Shown here: piece by piece, positions 1 to 8,781 of the stretch
How the letters are laid out: every line of letters starts with the position of its first letter
How positions within the stretch are numbered: position 1 is the stretch's first letter
Assembly: GCA_028565635.1 (NCBI GenBank)
Contig: JAOXYB010050780.1
Coordinates: 1,393 to 11,731, forward strand
DNA from: Phoronis ovalis
Taxonomy: Eukaryota; Phoronida; Phoronidae
Direction of reading: 5' to 3'
Length of the DNA: 10,339 bases
Translations under genes and position numbers: made by a program
Notes under the pieces: generated by a model
The model's input: the letters and a program-made list of their open reading frames with translations, nothing else
What the model was told of the DNA's origin: nothing
Database searches by the model: none

Positions 1-117
1 TACAGTCTGTGACAATGGTAAAGGTATCCTTTTCGGAGCTATTAATTATTATAGATATGCAGCTATGTTACTTCTAAAAGTTTCCATATTTATTAGGTGT
101 ATTGTTATTACTTGTAG

Positions 118-2233
118 GTCTAGATCTTCTAAGTTTGGACCAGTTACAGGGTTTCCTGGGTAACTGTCAACAAGAAGAATGTCTGCAGCGACTGATGAAT
201 CTTCAACTTATTCTGGAACTTGTTGTCTTATTGAAGTTGTACCTGAATCTGCCACATATTATGTTATACCAAGCAGTGAGGTTAGTGTACATGAATGCTG
301 TGGCATGACATCATGTATAGGTCTGAATGTACCATGTTATGTTATACCAAGCAGTGAGGTTAGTGTACATGAATGCTGTGGCATGACATCATGTATATGT
401 CTGAATGTACCATGTTATGTTACACCAAGCAGTGAGGTTAGTGTATATGAATGCTGTGGCATGTCATCATGTATATGTCTGAATGTACCATGTTACGTTG
501 CACCAAGCTGTGAGGTTAATACCATGAACACTTTTACATGACACCATATATACTAAGTCTGAATGTACCATATTGTGTTATACCCAGCAGTGAGGTTAGT
601 ATACATGGACACCTTTACATGACATCATAGATGTCTGAATGTACTATATTGTGTTATACCATGCAGTGAATTCTTTTACAAGACATCATGTATAGGTCTG
701 AATGTTCCATATTTTGTTGTACCAAGCTGTGGAGTTAGTGTACATGAATACTTTTACATGACTTGACATGTACAGGCCTCGATTCAGGATTAAACATTTA
801 TTCATTGCTTAGAAGATGTGGTATATGTAAGGATTTTATAATTACGTATATTTACTGTGCAATTATATATATTATGTTTTCTGATGACACTGGTGCACTT
901 CTTATGAATACTGACACAATGAGACTTATTTAAACTTCCAGCAGTAGATGTTTTTCAATGTTTCTTATCTAAATGACTAATTGAACCTCCATTACGATTG
1001 AAAGAGGAACTTTGTTGATTTAAGTAATGTGAACTTTCCTCAGCATTATTGTTATTTGGCGTCCCTCGTGTCTGTTTGATGATTTGTGCTGTCAAATCAC
1101 AATTATAATGCATTTATATTATAATCTTCCTGCTTCTTGAAGATCTCAGACTGACACAACAGAAGCAGCCCTTGAATAGAGGTAGCAAATTTATGGAAAT
1201 GTTTCTATTGTTATAATATGATATAAAGTATGTTAAATACAAAAGTGTTATCCTCATGCATGTCTGCTGTAGTGAAATGTTATCTTAGAGGATTAGAGAG
1301 GAACTCATTTATACTATCACTGTACTATATTTGTAGGCAAGCTATGTCATATTACAAAAGCCAGGTGATACATGATACACACACCTTTGAAATACCTGTT
1401 CAAGCGACCTGCCTCGGTGCAACTCTTGAAAGGTACGAATATGTACTAAAAGTTAGCAAAAAGTTTATAAATCTTTTAATTAAAACTTATTTTTTTGTTG
1501 ATAAATCAACTAATGACCAATGTGTTGTGTAATATTACATTCTATACAATAACTAAGTGATACAAATGTCCTAGTAAAATCTGTAAAAATGTTTTTTTTT
1601 GTTATAAGAGGTGTTATGTCCAGCATGATTCGTTGCTATGGTGAACCATTCGCATTGTTTCTTTTTAATAATGTCGTCATAGCACGATAACTTATCTGAA
1701 CTTCCTGTTTCAGCTGTACACCAAAAGATTGGCAGCTCTGTTTGAAAAGTGAAGATGTAACAACAATTTATCATTTGACAAAATATTCCAAAACTGTTGA
1801 TGACAGTTCACACAGTGAACGTAAGTTATTGGTGTATTTCCCATTTGTAGTTTCAAGCTTGGACCATCAGAGGGAGCTTTTCGAAAAATGTAAAAAATTT
1901 GAAACAGCATTCACACGATATAACTTGTATATTAAATAAATGGTGCTTTGATTTCTACAGATATGAGGCACAAAAATGACCACAGAAAGATGCCTCATGT
2001 CCTTTTGTCCTAGGAAAAGATTCTTTATTTTTTTTCAGCTTCAGTTATATTTGAAGCATTTGAATTACTGACAAATAATCAAGAAATAATTTCCAAGACT
2101 TGTAACTGACTATTTTTAAGTATTTACAACCTGTTAGGTTTTTTTTTATACTTTCATTTCAGGAAAAGATTCAGAAGCTGAGATGTACTACGTAACCCAA
2201 GTTACAAGCAACAGATTACCTGATATCGCATAA
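118..2233 (+). CDS. Putative 3' exons of an unrecognised plus-strand gene (tentative)
   Basis: Four short open stretches have splice-like borders and compatible phases. They are 118-159 (TTACTTGTAG acceptor, GG|GTAACT donor), 1337-1432 (ATATTTGTAG, AAAG|GTACGA), 1714-1820 (CCTGTTTCAG, GAAC|GTAAGT) and 2163-2233 (TTTCATTTCAG, ending in TAA). Joined, the residues run SRSSKFGPVTGFPG, then QAMSYYKSQVIHD and HTFEIPVQATCLGATLE, then CTPKDWQLCLKSEDVTTIYH onward, ending SNRLPDIA. The HTFEIPVQATC block is faintly like the last strands of an ASH/MSP immunoglobulin-like domain of ciliary proteins; this is an impression, not an identification. If real, the gene enters from the left of the window. The exons are short and the frames could be chance. 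Confidence 0.33.
240..776. repeat. 78-base minisatellite, about 7 copies
   Basis: The GTTATACC landmark recurs at 263, 341, 419 and 497, exactly 78 bases apart. It returns at about 577, 653 and 716 in copies that have lost or gained a few bases or are truncated. The left copies are close to identical and the right ones are diverged. Because 78 is divisible by three, one plus frame (179-541) stays open and reads as a cysteine-rich repeat such as SSEVSVHECCGMTSC. It lies in an intron of the tentative plus-strand model, so the frame is probably a by-product. Confidence 0.92.
780..1336. other. Non-coding stretch, nothing recognised
   Basis: AT-rich sequence between the 78-base array and the putative exon at 1337. 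I see no long frame, repeat or RNA gene. It would be intronic in the tentative plus-strand model. Confidence 0.5.
2039..2101 (+). other. Possible 63-base cassette exon
   Basis: It is preceded by a long pyrimidine run ending TTTTTTTTCAG and followed by GTAACT. The length is 63 bases and both borders are phase 1, so it could be included or skipped after exon 1714-1820 without changing the downstream frame of 3428-3676. It reads SVIFEAFELLTNNQEIISKT. Joining it to 2163 instead would create a stop at the junction. No family is recognised. Confidence 0.2.
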
Positions 2234-2530
2234 ATTACTTATTCAAGGGACTGCCTGATATTTCATAAATTACTTATTCTGTCAACAGATTACCTGATAT
2301 TGCATAAATTCCTTATTCAACAGATTACCTGATATTTTATAAATTACTTAATATTCAACAGATTACCTGATATTGCATAAATTCCTTTTTCAACAGATTA
2401 CCTGATATTGGGTAAATTCCTTATTCAACAGATTACCTGATATTGGGTACATTCCTTATTCAATAGATTACCTGATATTGCATAAGTACTTATACAACAG
2501 TTTACCTGACATTTCATAAATGTCTCAATA
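2209..2530. repeat. 35-base minisatellite, about 9 copies
   Basis: The unit starts CAACAGATTACCTGATATTG and continues CATAAATTCCTTATT. Starts at 2356, 2391, 2426 and 2461 are 35 bases apart, and diverged units flank them. Variants include GGGTAAAT for GCATAAAT. The first unit covers the end and TAA stop of the putative exon at 2163-2233. Confidence 0.92.
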
Positions 2531-3427
2531 TTCAACAAAATATAATTACAATTACATAGGATTAATTGACTTTTCTATAATATCAATATTATGCAAGGAA
2601 TAAATTTAATCTTGTCTAATTTTTAGAAACTAATTTATGTAAATTTGCTTTAAATAGTTTAATGTAATTCAAATTTTGTTTTAAATTATTATACAAATAA
2701 AAATATTTATTATTAGATTTAATATTTAATGTAACTTTTTTGCAGAACGGTTAAAGACATGTATTGTAACTAACAACAGGATATTACATTACATCAGTGT
2801 AGTTTGTACAGTTCTTTACCTTATTTATCCTTGGCAACAAATTCTCTCAGGACTGACTTGTTCTTCATCACTTCCTTAGTTCTTCAATATTGTGCCCTAT
2901 TTCTTGTCAGAGGAGATGAGACTGTCTATCAAGATGGTTGCCGAAAAAACAACCGAAATATTAGTTATTGACCTCACCTTGCCAAATGGAAAGTTTTGAC
3001 AGATGTCTTGGTATGTTCGTACCATCAGTATGTATATCCAAGCTTCTGTTCTGTGTGGAAGAATGCGGAAATCTGGAAGATGTTTTATGTCATGTCTCCT
3101 TATTAAAGTTGGATTTTTAATTTTCACTCAAAGTGTCGCCCGTCTCATGTAAGCGGGTGTTGGTTTGTTTACTTATTTCTTAATAACTTTTCAAAGTTCA
3201 AAATCTTTTAATTTTAAAATTCGCTGATTTAAGTTACAATAATGATTTTCTCGTGTACCTGTATACACTCTCAGGTCTATATATGTTTTAGATATTCTAA
3301 GTCCATGTGTTAATTCGTATGTTGGATTTTCTTTATATGTAAATTATTACAGAATTATTTAGTGGCTCGTTTCATTATTTTAAATTTAAATGTTTATGTT
3401 ATAATTCAAAATGATTGTATATTTCAG
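2531..3427. other. Non-coding stretch with one weak coding-like patch
   Basis: After a strong acceptor TTTTTTGCAG ending at 2745, one plus frame runs to a TAG near 2876. It continues in the same frame with one more stop to about 3150. No protein family is recognised in it or in the opposing minus frame at 3127-2897. The rest is AT-rich with no visible structure. Confidence 0.35.
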
Positions 3428-3676
3428 GTTTTTTAAATTTCCTCTTCAAAATACCTATGTGGTTGAAATATATACGATGTGAAGGAAACATGAACCGTGT
3501 ACCTATGTGGGTGAAATATATACGATGTGAAGGAAACATGAACCGTGTACCTATGTGGGTGAAATATATACGATGTGAAGGAAACATGAACCGTGTACCT
3601 ATGTGGGTGAAATGTTCTGGTGATCTGATATACCTGTCTTGTCATGGGAAGTTTGCTCAGCTTATTTTTCATAAAG
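3428..3676 (+). CDS. Putative repeat-bearing exon
   Basis: This 249-base stretch is open in one plus frame. It starts after ATATTTCAG and ends at a strong donor AAAG|GTGAGT. Its start phase accepts the one-base overhang of exon 1714-1820 or of 2039-2101, and its end phase matches the exon-like stretch at 4823. It contains 3.3 copies of a 16-residue unit (PMWVKYIRCEGNMNRV), then a non-repeat end with CHGKFAQLIFHK. The opposite strand is also open here, as expected when a stop-free 48-base unit is repeated, so coding status is uncertain. No family is recognised. Confidence 0.25.
3453..3613. repeat. 48-base tandem repeat, 3.3 copies
   Basis: ACCTATGTGG recurs at 3453, 3501, 3549 and 3597. Full units differ by about one base (GTGGTTG in the first, GTGGGTG in the others), so the array is young or kept uniform. 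The fourth copy breaks off after GTGAAAT. Confidence 0.95.
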
Positions 3677-4822
3677 GTGAGTACTGATTTGAATGCTGAT
3701 ATTTGGTAACATTCACAAACCAGTGTGTCGGACAGTGACATCTTTGGCAATTAAGTTAGTCTTGGTTAAGAGTTTGAACACCACATATGATAACAATGAG
3801 GTCTTCATCAAGAATCCACAAGATGGCAGCAGGATCTTTGTGAAATGACTGAACAGAAATCTACTCTCATGCTTGCTCGAATTCACAACCCCAATCAAAT
3901 CCTACCAGTCTATATTTCAGGATTTGCAGCCAAACACTAAGCACTTAATTATACAGACTATTCCGCTGATCTGTTATATAAGGTATTCAGGTATGAAAGT
4001 GTAAAGAAACATACAGTCCTGAAGAGAAAGTTTTTTAAATCAGTTAATGTATGTTAAAGTGAATACCCCTGCAGATGCAAAGCTGAAATTAACTTCAAAA
4101 TTGAGATATCCAAATAAAGGATTTCTCAGATTTTAAAAATTTTGTTTCAAAAGTTGTTACCCTTCCAAATTCATATGACAGATTTTTTTCCGTTTTCCTG
4201 ATACACATGTCTTTAAAAGCACATCATTAAGAACGAAGCAAAATTTTAAAAATGTAAGATGAAGGTTACTTGATAACCTCACTGCAAGTAGTTATCTCAG
4301 ACCAGTTTCAACTTGTATATGCAGAGCTGTCTGACTTACATTTTTTGAGTTTTAAAAAAGAATTTTCATCCAAAATGTTGAGGTTATACTGATTAACAGT
4401 TTTTATGCATGTGCAATCAATCCTTTTGTTAGTACTTTCCAAAAATATGTACTTTTATAGTGTTTTTAACCACCCATGATTCAACTAAAAGTGTAAAGTG
4501 TTAATAAGTTGTCCCGAATGAAACAAACCACCAATTTCGCCAAGAACCAGAAATATAATGACAGCATTCAGGGGTTATATATATTTTGTCAGTATCCTGT
4601 AGCATGATGTTAGTGATTACTGCAGATTCTGTCTCATATGCTTTATGAATTCATGTTTTATGTTCTTGCCGATATATCACCATTAAGATCGAATCCCCAT
4701 TCAAAGCTGTATATTTTTTATTAGAACCATGTCATATTTTTAATAATTGTTACAATATGTTAATGATTCTTCTGGTTTCTGTTTTGTATATTTTATAAAT
4801 TCGTGTTTGATATTTTTTACAG
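3677..4822. other. Non-coding stretch, nothing recognised
   Basis: No frame in this stretch resembles a known protein. One short open piece at 3921-3983 follows a TATATTTCAG acceptor, but its phase does not fit its neighbours. It would be an intron if exons 3428-3676 and 4823-4884 are joined. Confidence 0.45.
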
Positions 4823-4889
4823 CACATACTACTGGTAACATGAGGAGTCCTGTGTATAGTTTTTATGAAGAACTTTATAATTAAATAAA
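4823..4889 (+). CDS. Putative terminal exon with overlapping poly(A) signal
   Basis: After a TTTTTTACAG acceptor the frame matching exon 3428-3676 reads HTTGNMRSPVYSFYEELYN and stops at TAA (4882-4884). An AATAAA at 4884-4889 overlaps the last base of the stop codon. This would give an almost absent 3' untranslated region, which is unusual. Further AATAAA copies lie near 5038-5050. The call depends on the same tentative gene chain. Confidence 0.22.
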
Positions 4890-5651
4890 CAGGTATGACA
4901 ATTATTTAATATTTTTGACTGTAAATGTGAGCATAAATAATTTAAGCATAGCCTGTTAATAATAGGATTGGTTGTTAAATGGTTTGATTTCTGTTATTGT
5001 AAATTGTTTCATTTTGTATTTTCAAAAATCAAATCTATAATAAAATAAAAGAATGAACGTACAAAATGTCTGAAATAAAATGCAATACTTGTCAAAACAT
5101 TTCTTGGGGAGCAATTTTCTTCAATGTAAGACAGAAAACTAATTATTTGTGATCATTGCAAATAATACTAGGCTGGAATGATACCCCGGATCTCTTAAAT
5201 ATCTGAGTCGAGATTCTCTAGCTTTTCCAAAACCTATTTGTAGTTTTGATGAAATGTAGTTAAGCCCTGTCCGTTTAGTATCATATTTTTCATCATACTT
5301 GACAGATCTTTCCCTTAATTATAATGAAAGATTGATTATCTCAGAATTCTAAAAAAATCTTTCAGTTAATGTTTCTTCACTGTAAATTCTGTCATTTTAG
5401 AAAAATAAACTGAAGAGATTTATATCAAAGCATTTATCTATTATTGAAATTTCAAATAGAATATTAGTAATTACATAGCTATAACAACAAGTTTAAAATT
5501 ATAGTAATTCAGGCGTTAATAGTTGCTTTCAGTTGTAATGGACCACCAGGATAAATGATACATTTCTGATGGCTGAAAAACTATTTCTTGCTAAGTTCCT
5601 ACTTGCTATGTGCAGCAGTGTAGCCCTGAAGGACTTCTCAAACCAAAGCAA
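4890..5651. other. Intergenic stretch between converging genes
   Basis: AT-rich sequence with several AATAAA or ATTAAA hexamers on both strands, which fits a zone where a plus-strand and a minus-strand gene end. No coding frame or RNA gene is recognised. Confidence 0.45.
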
Positions 5652-5657
5652 TTTATT
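5652..5657 (-). terminator. Poly(A) signal AATAAA for the CARD-RING-NHL gene
   Basis: The plus-strand TTTATT reads AATAAA on the minus strand, about 96 bases past the TAA stop at 5753. An ATTAAA variant lies nearer, at about 5741-5746. Either could direct 3' end formation; the canonical hexamer is preferred. Confidence 0.45.
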
Positions 5658-5752
5658 ATAGTAATACACTGAACACATTACTTCAGTATGCTAGCTAAAG
5701 CAGAGGTATCCTCATTTAATATTGTTTTGATTTGACCTACATTTAATGCTGT

Positions 5753-7146
5753 TTACTTATACCGATATTTCTTGATACAATGATTATACTGATCTGCTAC
5801 AATGACATGACCATCTCCTGTGACAGCTAAACCATGAGGATGATTCAGCTTATCACCTTCACTGTCAATGCAGGAAAGAAATGAACCGTCATAACTGAAC
5901 ACCTGAATGACATTCTTCAGGTAGTCAGATACCAGGATGTTGTGGTCCTCATCCACAGCAACACCCATGGGAAAAAGAAACTTCCCTAATTCCTCACCAT
6001 TCGCAACAACATTATTCTTATACAAACCATTACTATGTAATACCTGCACTCGTTTGTTACTACCATCACACACAACAATGTCATCATCGGGTCCTATTGT
6101 GATGCCTTCAAGTCCCCTTAACTCTCCTGGTCCCAGACCCTCCGTCTCAACCCTCTCCCACTGTATGTGTTCACCCTGTCTGCTACCTATGAATATGACA
6201 TTAACCGTCCAGTCACTCGCAATAATCTGACCTCTACTGTTTACGGTTACATGCCTTGCTTTCTTCATATCAGTATTAACATACTCGTACTTCAATTCCC
6301 CCTGCATGTTGTATATCTGGATTGTATGTCCCCAGGGATAACGCTCGTCATCATTATACCCCTTAATACATACAATCTCTTGTTCTCTGTTATTGATTGC
6401 AATCCCAGTAACAGTGTTTTCCTTATTTTCCTCTGGGTTTGCCAATTCAAAGTGACTGATATATTTCCCTAATAAACTCACTTTAACTATTCTAAAATTT
6501 ACAGAATCTGCTACATATATGTTACCATCCCTGTCTAGTGCCACATCTCGTGGATTATTAAACTGCCCAGGACCTGGACCACGACTACCTGACCTCCATA
6601 CAGGGTTATTACTACCTACTGTAAACTGAAATTTTGCACCTGACAAGACAATGTTATCATTAGTAACTATAACCCTAACATGATGTAAACCTCTGATTTT
6701 AGCTTTGCATTTTGCTTTATATATATTACCTCTGATTTTCTGCATAGGAATGTATATAGTTGTTCCATCAGGATTTGTTACAGCAAGTTTCAAGTGTTCT
6801 TGAGAGCCTGACAGTGTTATCTGTATGTCTTCTGGTATGTTTGGCACTGGGTGTAGATTAACACAAATTATTTCACTAACAGTTGGTAGTTCTCCCTCAT
6901 CTGTATGTTGTCGGACATGTGCTTGGGACTGATGTACAAACTCATTTATGGGTAATAATGAAGCTCCACCTTGTGGCAAATCCCATGTCTTGTGACACAT
7001 TGGACACTGGTAGAATGAATTCCGTCCTGCTAGCTGTATGATGCAGTCCAAGCAGTAACCATGGTTACAGGGCAGCAGCTTGGGCTGATGCTGGTTGTCA
7101 TCATAGAAATGGAAACATCTCTGACACAGGAATGTTGGGTTTAAAC
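5753..7146 (-). other. Exon 2: RING, filamin-like and NHL propeller in one exon
   Basis: A single 1394-base exon carries 463 codons after a two-base completion of a glycine codon. It begins right after a pyrimidine-rich TTATCTTATTTTTACCAG acceptor. The RING spacing is C-x2-C-x15-C-x-H-x2-C-x2-C-x12-C-x2-C, so all eight zinc ligands are present. The filamin part contains the typical NPDGT turn and a GLHHVRVIV strand. The NHL blades show the family pattern of P-x-G/D-V/L-A-hydrophobic followed by D-x-x-G-x-I-x-V-A/S-D. The open frame runs upstream of the acceptor to 7192, but those residues are intronic in this model. Having this domain set in one exon, preceded by a separate CARD exon, suggests the CARD was added by exon joining. 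Confidence 0.85.
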
Positions 7147-7842
7147 CTGGTAAAAATAAGATAATTATGCAATATTGATGACAATGATGCACCTAATACA
7201 AATCAGTTGAATTGATATCAAAAACTAATTTTTAATTTTGATCCTCAATCTTATTTTCTCTTTCTTGGTTTTAAATATCCTTTTTTCTAGGTGAGAAAAA
7301 ATAAGAATACAAGAGATTAATTCTATGTGCGTTATTTAGAATTTGCAGTAAGGTGTATATATAGCTATGAAACTAAGATGTGAAATTTAGCTATGTTTGA
7401 ATTCTAAAATGCTTCTGCTCTCAGACAATATCTATATGTCAGATAGAAATGACATCTGGCGGACAAATTTTCCACTAGAATTCTACTATCATCCATGCCT
7501 CTATTATCATATTATTTCCTCTATAAAACCTGAAGTCATCCTACCTGACGTACCATCTGTTGTTTTTGAAGTAGTTGGTGATTCTAATTTCTCTGCCAGC
7601 CAATCATATTTCTCCTGGAGGGCGTTACAGAATTCTTGAAATGCCCTGGGTCCTCTCCTGGGTAGTATATCTAGCAGGGCTACAACCTGTCCCTGTCTGG
7701 TGGGTTTAGACATAATATCATCCTTCAAAGTACTGGTTAAAACATTACTCTGAATCAAATGATTAATAATCTCAGGAACATCAATGTCATCTACTAAACT
7801 TTTACGATTTTGTTGAAGTATCTCCTTATGTCTGTCCTCCAT
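5753..7842 (-). CDS. CARD-RING-filamin-NHL protein, probable E3 ubiquitin ligase (2 exons)
   Basis: Spliced model: exon 7842-7554 joined to exon 7146-5753, giving about 560 residues. Seen: a CARD at residues 1-88; a C3HC4 RING with Cys104, Cys107, Cys123, His125, Cys128, Cys131, Cys144 and Cys147; a filamin/ABP280-like Ig domain at about 182-273; and six NHL blades (about 293-319, 341-376, 393-416, 441-467, 488-514 and 531-557) ending two residues before the stop. The start ATG at 7842 has A at -3 and G at +4 and is the first in-frame ATG after a TAG at 7980. Known: RING plus filamin plus NHL is the TRIM2/TRIM3/TRIM71 layout, in which the RING recruits E2 and the propeller binds protein or RNA. 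B-box and coiled coil, normal in that family, are absent. Inferred: a cytosolic ubiquitin ligase tethered by its CARD to apoptotic or innate immune complexes. The domains are certain; the junction rests on splice signals and phase only. Confidence 0.82.
7147..7553 (-). other. Phase-1 intron between CARD and RING exons
   Basis: The donor is ATG|GTACGT at 7553 and the acceptor is TTTTTACCAG at 7147. Both flanking frames meet after the first base of a codon, so the joined codon is GGT (Gly) with no frameshift. Length is 407 bases. Nothing else is recognisable inside it. Alternative donors at 7544 (CAG|GTAGGA) and about 7529 (CAG|GTTTTA) are also phase 1. Confidence 0.7.
7554..7842 (-). other. 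Exon 1: CARD death-fold domain
   Basis: This exon encodes 96 codons plus one base. The peptide reads as six amphipathic helices: a first helix from about residue 3, then helices around DVPEIINHLIQ, LTSTLKDDIMSK, QVVALLDILP, PRAFQEFCNAL and YDWLAEKLES. The LPRRGPRAFQEFC stretch matches the RGP-x-AF-xx-F signature of caspase-2 and caspase-9 type CARDs. CARDs self-associate with partner CARDs in apoptosome, PIDDosome or MAVS-like assemblies. The last codon is split after its first base, at donor GTACGT. A second in-phase donor (GTAGGA) nine bases further on would add three residues. The tail rich in Ser/Thr after residue 88 is a linker. It could also be a separate CARD-only transcript if the exon is read through: the frame stays open to a TGA at 7507. 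Confidence 0.85.
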
Positions 7843-8001
7843 CTTGTATGACCGGTAAATATTTGGTGGGTCACGTGATTTATATTTAGATTGTAGAGCT
7901 TTATCAAATTTTATCAATAAAGTAGCTATATATAAGGTCAACTTACAAGTTGTATTTGTTATGTTTGCTTTGATAAGCTATGTAAAATATAAAACAGATT
8001 G
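7655..8001. repeat. Parent copy of the promoter and CARD-exon direct duplication
   Basis: This segment is duplicated in direct orientation at 8782-9086, about 1.1 kb away. Similarity covers the first four CARD helices, the leader and about 160 bases upstream of the ATG. It ends at the shared ATATAAAAC[A/T]GATTG near 8001 and 9086. Only this copy keeps an open CARD frame and a TATA box. Confidence 0.85.
7870..7935 (-). promoter_or_regulatory. Putative core promoter of the CARD-RING-NHL gene
   Basis: On the minus strand a TTATATATAG TATA-like box lies at 7935-7926, about 85 bases before the ATG. A transcript start near 7900 and a 5' leader of roughly 60 bases would follow. A palindromic CACGTG E-box within TCACGTGA lies at 7872-7877, close to the inferred start; such boxes bind USF/MITF/MYC-type bHLH factors. 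No convincing splice acceptor is seen between here and the ATG, which fits a first exon. Short motifs of this kind occur by chance in AT-rich DNA, so this is a weak call. Confidence 0.35.
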
Positions 8002-8341
8002 AAACAAGTTAATATGTCAGTAAATGCTTGGAAGCTTTTTTATAAATGTTCTCATTCAAGAATCTCTTATGTCAGAGTATGTATTACATGGTTTCAGCTG
8101 GGCACTGTCTGTTGACCTGACACACAGTGCCATCTTTCAGAATGTGGTTAAAACACATTGCTTTGAACCACACTTGTTTAAATAAATCCACTTGAACATC
8201 ATTTCTAACATTTTCTTTTTAAATGTTATTGTATGATATGGTGATATTGCTTAGATTGATCATTACATAATTATATAAGAAAAATCAGAAAACATTTATG
8301 CGCATAAAAATATTATTAGTTGTCCTGCATTTTGGTCGGTA
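8002..8341. other. Intergenic stretch upstream of the CARD gene, nothing recognised
   Basis: AT-rich sequence between the parent duplication copy and the retrotransposon fragment. No open frame of note and no repeat were seen. Confidence 0.45.
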
Positions 8342-8600
8342 TCATATTTGATTTTTACTCAGTGAATTGTTTTCTGTCATACTCTGTAGTAGTCTATTGT
8401 TTAAGATGTTAGTAGAAAGTTTACCTAGGCAGCTTCCAATACAGATTCCTCTATAGTTACCCGGGCAGGATGTATCCCCCTCTTTGTGAATTGGTTTTAT
8501 AATAACTTCATTCCAAGGATTCGGAGATAATCCAGAAGAGAAAATTAGGTTAAACAATTTTGAACATTTTTGTATTCTGGAAAGAAGTATCCAAAAGACA
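8342..8600 (-). mobile_element. Non-LTR (LINE-type) retrotransposon reverse transcriptase fragment
   Basis: The minus strand encodes an open stretch ending at a TGA at 8342-8344. It has the N-terminal part of a non-LTR reverse transcriptase: SSGLSPNPWNEVIIKPIHK, then KEGDTSCPGNYRGI, then SCLGKLSTNILNNRL, and a final LSKNQI. The P-x-x-W, PIHK-x-GD and NYRGI-x-x-x-S-x-x-GK-L blocks are diagnostic of this family. The frame remains readable upstream through KLFNLIF to about 8600, without a recognisable match further out. The catalytic motifs that follow downstream in intact enzymes are missing, so it is a dead remnant. No poly(A) tail or target-site duplication was found. It lies between the intact CARD exon and its broken copy. 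Confidence 0.85.
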
Positions 8601-8781
8601 TTAAATTGTCAAAAAAGAATCCAGTGTTTCTTGCATATAAAGAATGTTCAATTATAATAGAATGAACTGATGATAACAAGTTGTGGATGATAGTTTTCGG
8701 AGGTATCTTTTAAGAAATTCTATGTGCACTCCTCTGCATTGCAAAATGAAAAAGTATTCTGTCGATATACTTAAAAAAATA

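Noticed and set aside
240-2530. Regular repeats considered as a CRISPR-like array
   Set aside because: Units are directly adjacent with no unique spacers and the genome is eukaryotic; these are minisatellites.
2748-3150. Plus frame with only two stops across about 400 bases
   Set aside because: The peptide resembles nothing known, and two stops in 134 codons is not strong evidence of a pseudogene.
3433-3750. Minus-strand 105-codon frame over the 48-base repeats
   Set aside because: Any stop-free unit of 48 bases gives long frames on both strands; the plus strand has the better splice borders.
3921-3983. Open stretch after a TATATTTCAG acceptor
   Set aside because: The open frame is phase 0 while the candidate neighbouring exons need phase 1, and the donor is weak.
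5937-6472. Plus-strand open frames opposite the NHL exon
   Set aside because: They lie antisense to a well-supported propeller coding exon and match no family; they are shadow frames.
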